Below, piece after piece: positions 31,975-33,500 of a DNA stretch of 33,500 bases; the first letter of the stretch is position 1; each line of letters opens with the position of its first letter. Position numbers and translations under genes: made by a program. This DNA is from Nocardia otitidiscaviarum NBRC 14405 (GTDB lineage: Bacteria > Actinomycetota > Actinomycetes > Mycobacteriales > Mycobacteriaceae). The notes under the pieces are model-generated. The model searched no databases. It worked only from the letters and a program-made list of their open reading frames with translations, and had not been told where the DNA came from. The stretch lies in contig NZ_BAGD01000069.1 in NCBI RefSeq assembly GCF_000308635.1, forward strand, positions 1 through 33,500. Reading direction: 5' to 3'.

Positions 31975-32748
31975 TCACCTCAGGACCACGCGAATCACCT
32001 TCGTACGCAGCGGGAAATCGAACTCGCCGCCAGCGGTTTCCGGGCGCCCGCCGAGATAGGTCGCAATCCTGTCCAGCACCTCGGCGCGCTCGGCTCGGGG
32101 GAGGACCAGGGTATGTGAATGCGTCCCGATCGTGGTGGTGAGACTTTCGGCCGTACGTCGCTGCATATGGGGGAACTCCGCCCGGTTCGGAGGATGGAAC
32201 AGCGGATGGCCGACCAGGCTGTCATCCATGCCCGGGGCGGTCGACACCGACGAGCGCGCGATGCGATTCAATTCGGCGACCCACTCGATCGACGTATCAG
32301 GGGAATTCCAGAAGGCCGCCACCACGCCACCGGGGCGCAGCACACGGGCGAACTCTGGGAATGCCCGAGCTTGGTCGAACCAGTGGAACGCCTGACCGGC
32401 CAGCACGGCATCGACCGAGGCATCGTGTAGCGGACTCGATTCCGCCGCACCCGCCATCGTCGACACCTCGGGGTAACGGCGTGCCAGCACCGCCCGCATC
32501 TCCGCATCCGGTTCGACCGCGGTCACCTGCGCGCCGGCAGCGAGGAGCACGCCGGTGAGCTTCCCTGTGCCCGCGCCGATATCGAGGGTCCGGGGCCGTG
32601 CGCTCACCGGTTCGAGCGCCCACCGCACCGCGTCGATCGGATAGTCGGGCCGGTGGGCGTCGTAGGACTCCGCCGCCGTGCCGAACGAATTCGCTCGCCT
32701 CGCCAGTAGTTCCGGCGGCTGGGATCTCCATTCGTTCGCCTGAGTCAT
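31975..32748 (-). CDS. SAM-dependent class I methyltransferase
   Basis: The 257-residue enzyme has the SAM-binding motif TLDIGAGTGKLTGVL (about residues 54-68), the acidic end of strand 2 in VTAVEPD, the post-III region DAVLAGQAFHWFD and VLRPGGVVAAFWN. The AESYDAHRPDYP N-terminus is typical of the Methyltransf_11-type group that includes trans-aconitate and polyketide-like small-molecule methyltransferases. Substrate is unknown. The ATG at 32748 is the natural start. The 296 bases beyond it (32749-33044) carry no gene. Confidence 0.92.
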   Translation of the reverse strand: MTQANEWRSQPPELLARRANSFGTAAESYDAHRPDYPIDAVRWALEPVSARPRTLDIGAGTGKLTGVLLAAGAQVTAVEPDAEMRAVLARRYPEVSTMAGAAESSPLHDASVDAVLAGQAFHWFDQARAFPEFARVLRPGGVVAAFWNSPDTSIEWVAELNRIARSSVSTAPGMDDSLVGHPLFHPPNRAEFPHMQRRTAESLTTTIGTHSHTLVLPRAERAEVLDRIATYLGGRPETAGGEFDFPLRTKVIRVVLR

Positions 32749-32921
32749 CTGGTCATGCTACGGCGACTCCGCCGATGTCCGGTTTGTGCCGATACTGCTC
32801 AGGTCTGGCACGGGGGTACCACCGAGCACAGTTTTTGTAGAGTTTCGTTGGCCTTTCGTATCGTTGGTGCCAACCAAACGTAAACGTATTGTTTGCGTGG
32901 TGGATCAGGGGACTGAGTTGA

Positions 32922-32965
32922 GTCTGACCTCCGATAAGGTTCACTTATCGGAGGTCAGGACGGCA
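32922..32965. repeat. Long perfect palindrome between 8-bp direct repeats
   Basis: CTGACCTCCGATAAG (32924-32938) and CTTATCGGAGGTCAG (32944-32958) are perfect 15-bp arms around a five-base centre. The short segment is flanked by identical TGAGTTGA octamers at 32914-32921 and 32966-32973, like a target duplication. The palindrome could be a recombinase core site, a small inserted element or a transcription stop. No gene lies within. Confidence 0.7.
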
Positions 32966-33009
32966 TGAGTTGATCTGTGGCGCAGAGGGATTCGTTTCGT
33001 GTTGTTCCG

Positions 33010-33037
33010 TTGGAAATGACGAAACAAACGCTACGAT
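33010..33037 (+). promoter_or_regulatory. Predicted leaderless promoter of the Cys-motif protein gene
   Basis: TTGGAA at 33010-33015 and TACGAT at 33032-33037 are spaced by 16 bases, and the GTG start follows seven bases after the -10, the spacing of leaderless actinobacterial transcripts. GTTTCGT (32994-33000) and ACGAAAC (33019-33025) are inverted arms that overlap the -35 and could be an operator. The whole stretch 32820-33045 is noticeably richer in A+T than the rest of the window. Confidence 0.55.
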
Positions 33038-33044
33038 TCTGTTC

Positions 33045-33500
33045 GTGTCGAGCATCTGCAACTATCCCGGCTGCACCCGCCCCATCCATCGCGGCGGCGG
33101 GCCGGGACGGCCTTCCGAGTACTGCGACCATCCCGAGCACACGCGCTGGCGGGCGTGGCGGGAGCGGCAGCGGTTGCAGCAGGCGGAGGAAGAGACCCCA
33201 GCCGCTAATGTCACTGTGACGCAACAGGGGCCGGTGACGGTGGCGCGGATGCGGGCCGATGAATTGCTGGTGCAGTTCCGTGGGCTCGCTGAACAGTTGG
33301 GGACGACGCTGTCGGCGGCGGTGGCGGAGATGTCCACGCTGGCCGATCCATCCGTCGCGGAGGCTCAGGTACGGGCGGTGCAGGCGGATGCCGCGCACCG
33401 GATCGCGGAGGCCGAGATGGCGGCAGCCGCGGCCGAGCAAGCGCGGCGAGACAGCGAAGAGGAGCGGGCGGCGGCGGAATCGGCGGCCGAGGACGCGGCG
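33045..33500 (+). CDS. Cys-motif plus coiled-coil protein (cut by window edge)
   Basis: The first 152 codons are in the window, from the GTG at 33045. The N-terminus reads SSICNYPGCTRPIHRGG and then PSEYCDHPEHTRWRAWRERQ, a Cys-x4-Cys...Cys-x-x-His-type metal-binding pattern with basic residues, as in DNA-binding or RNA-binding zinc motifs. From about residue 85 onward it becomes Ala/Glu/Arg/Gln-rich and almost certainly a long coiled coil. This resembles proteins on actinobacterial plasmids and integrated elements, in the manner of KfrA-like partition factors; that link is inference from memory. Confidence 0.75.
   Translation, partial: MSSICNYPGCTRPIHRGGGPGRPSEYCDHPEHTRWRAWRERQRLQQAEEETPAANVTVTQQGPVTVARMRADELLVQFRGLAEQLGTTLSAAVAEMSTLADPSVAEAQVRAVQADAAHRIAEAEMAAAAAEQARRDSEEERAAAESAAEDAA

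Noticed and set aside
1..33500. tRNA, rRNA or insertion-sequence genes
   Set aside because: I found no cloverleaf with CCA-end context, no rRNA-like segment and no transposase with terminal repeats on either strand by reading; a covariance-model search would be needed to be certain.

Overview
The window is very GC-rich, gene-dense actinobacterial DNA. It has ATGA/TGATG stop-start overlaps, many GTG starts, a Rv1708-like ParA, a LIP-family secretory lipase, a TAP-like alpha/beta hydrolase, a mycobacterial-type LexA box and an FdxA-like 7Fe ferredoxin. Together these suggest a mycolic-acid actinomycete, most probably Nocardia; this is inference from protein style, since no rRNA or species marker is present. 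I saw no tRNA, rRNA, CRISPR array or complete insertion sequence.

Region 1 (1-8459) is the most interesting part. A tightly coupled minus-strand operon runs from 7214 off the left edge: a GntR/UTRA regulator, an AprA/FrdA-type FAD oxidoreductase, a HEAT-repeat protein, a small AprB-like 2[4Fe-4S] ferredoxin, a lipoprotein solute-binding protein of the sulfonate/nitrate type with an apparent NosL-like C-terminal domain, an ABC permease, an ABC ATPase, a 7Fe FdxA-like ferredoxin and the first codons of a Rossmann-fold flavoprotein (likely ferredoxin-NADP reductase). Divergent from it lies a YeiH/TauZ-type putative sulfate exporter broken by a one-base frameshift. The set reads as an import-plus-reduction (or oxidation) module for a small sulfur oxyanion or organosulfur compound with its own electron-transfer chain. 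The substrate is unknown.

Region 2 (8485-20140) is regulatory and transport DNA. It holds an AraC-type sensor domain without its DNA-binding domain, a MocR regulator divergent from an MFS exporter, an orphan ParA, a short-chain dehydrogenase, two tandem secreted GH1 glycosidases, a TetR repressor divergent from a DHA2 drug exporter with two near-identical palindromic operators between them, and an AraC regulator followed by a VOC-fold protein.

Region 3 (20182-27971) starts with two divergent regulators, a Pro/Met-rich HTH protein and a PAS-ANTAR protein, separated by a 50-bp nested dyad. It continues with a frameshifted TAP-like hydrolase, a tyrosine recombinase, a small secreted Cys protein, an Rpn-like nuclease-fold protein, a beta-lactamase-fold hydrolase and a CPBP membrane protease.

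Region 4 (28145-33500) has an N-terminally truncated lipase, dinB with a perfect LexA box over its start codon, a DoxX-like protein, a DUF1353-membrane protein, a methyltransferase and an AT-richer intergenic stretch. That stretch carries a 15-bp-arm palindrome flanked by an 8-bp direct repeat, followed by a leaderless promoter and the start of a Cys-motif/coiled-coil protein that may mark a plasmid-like or integrated element.
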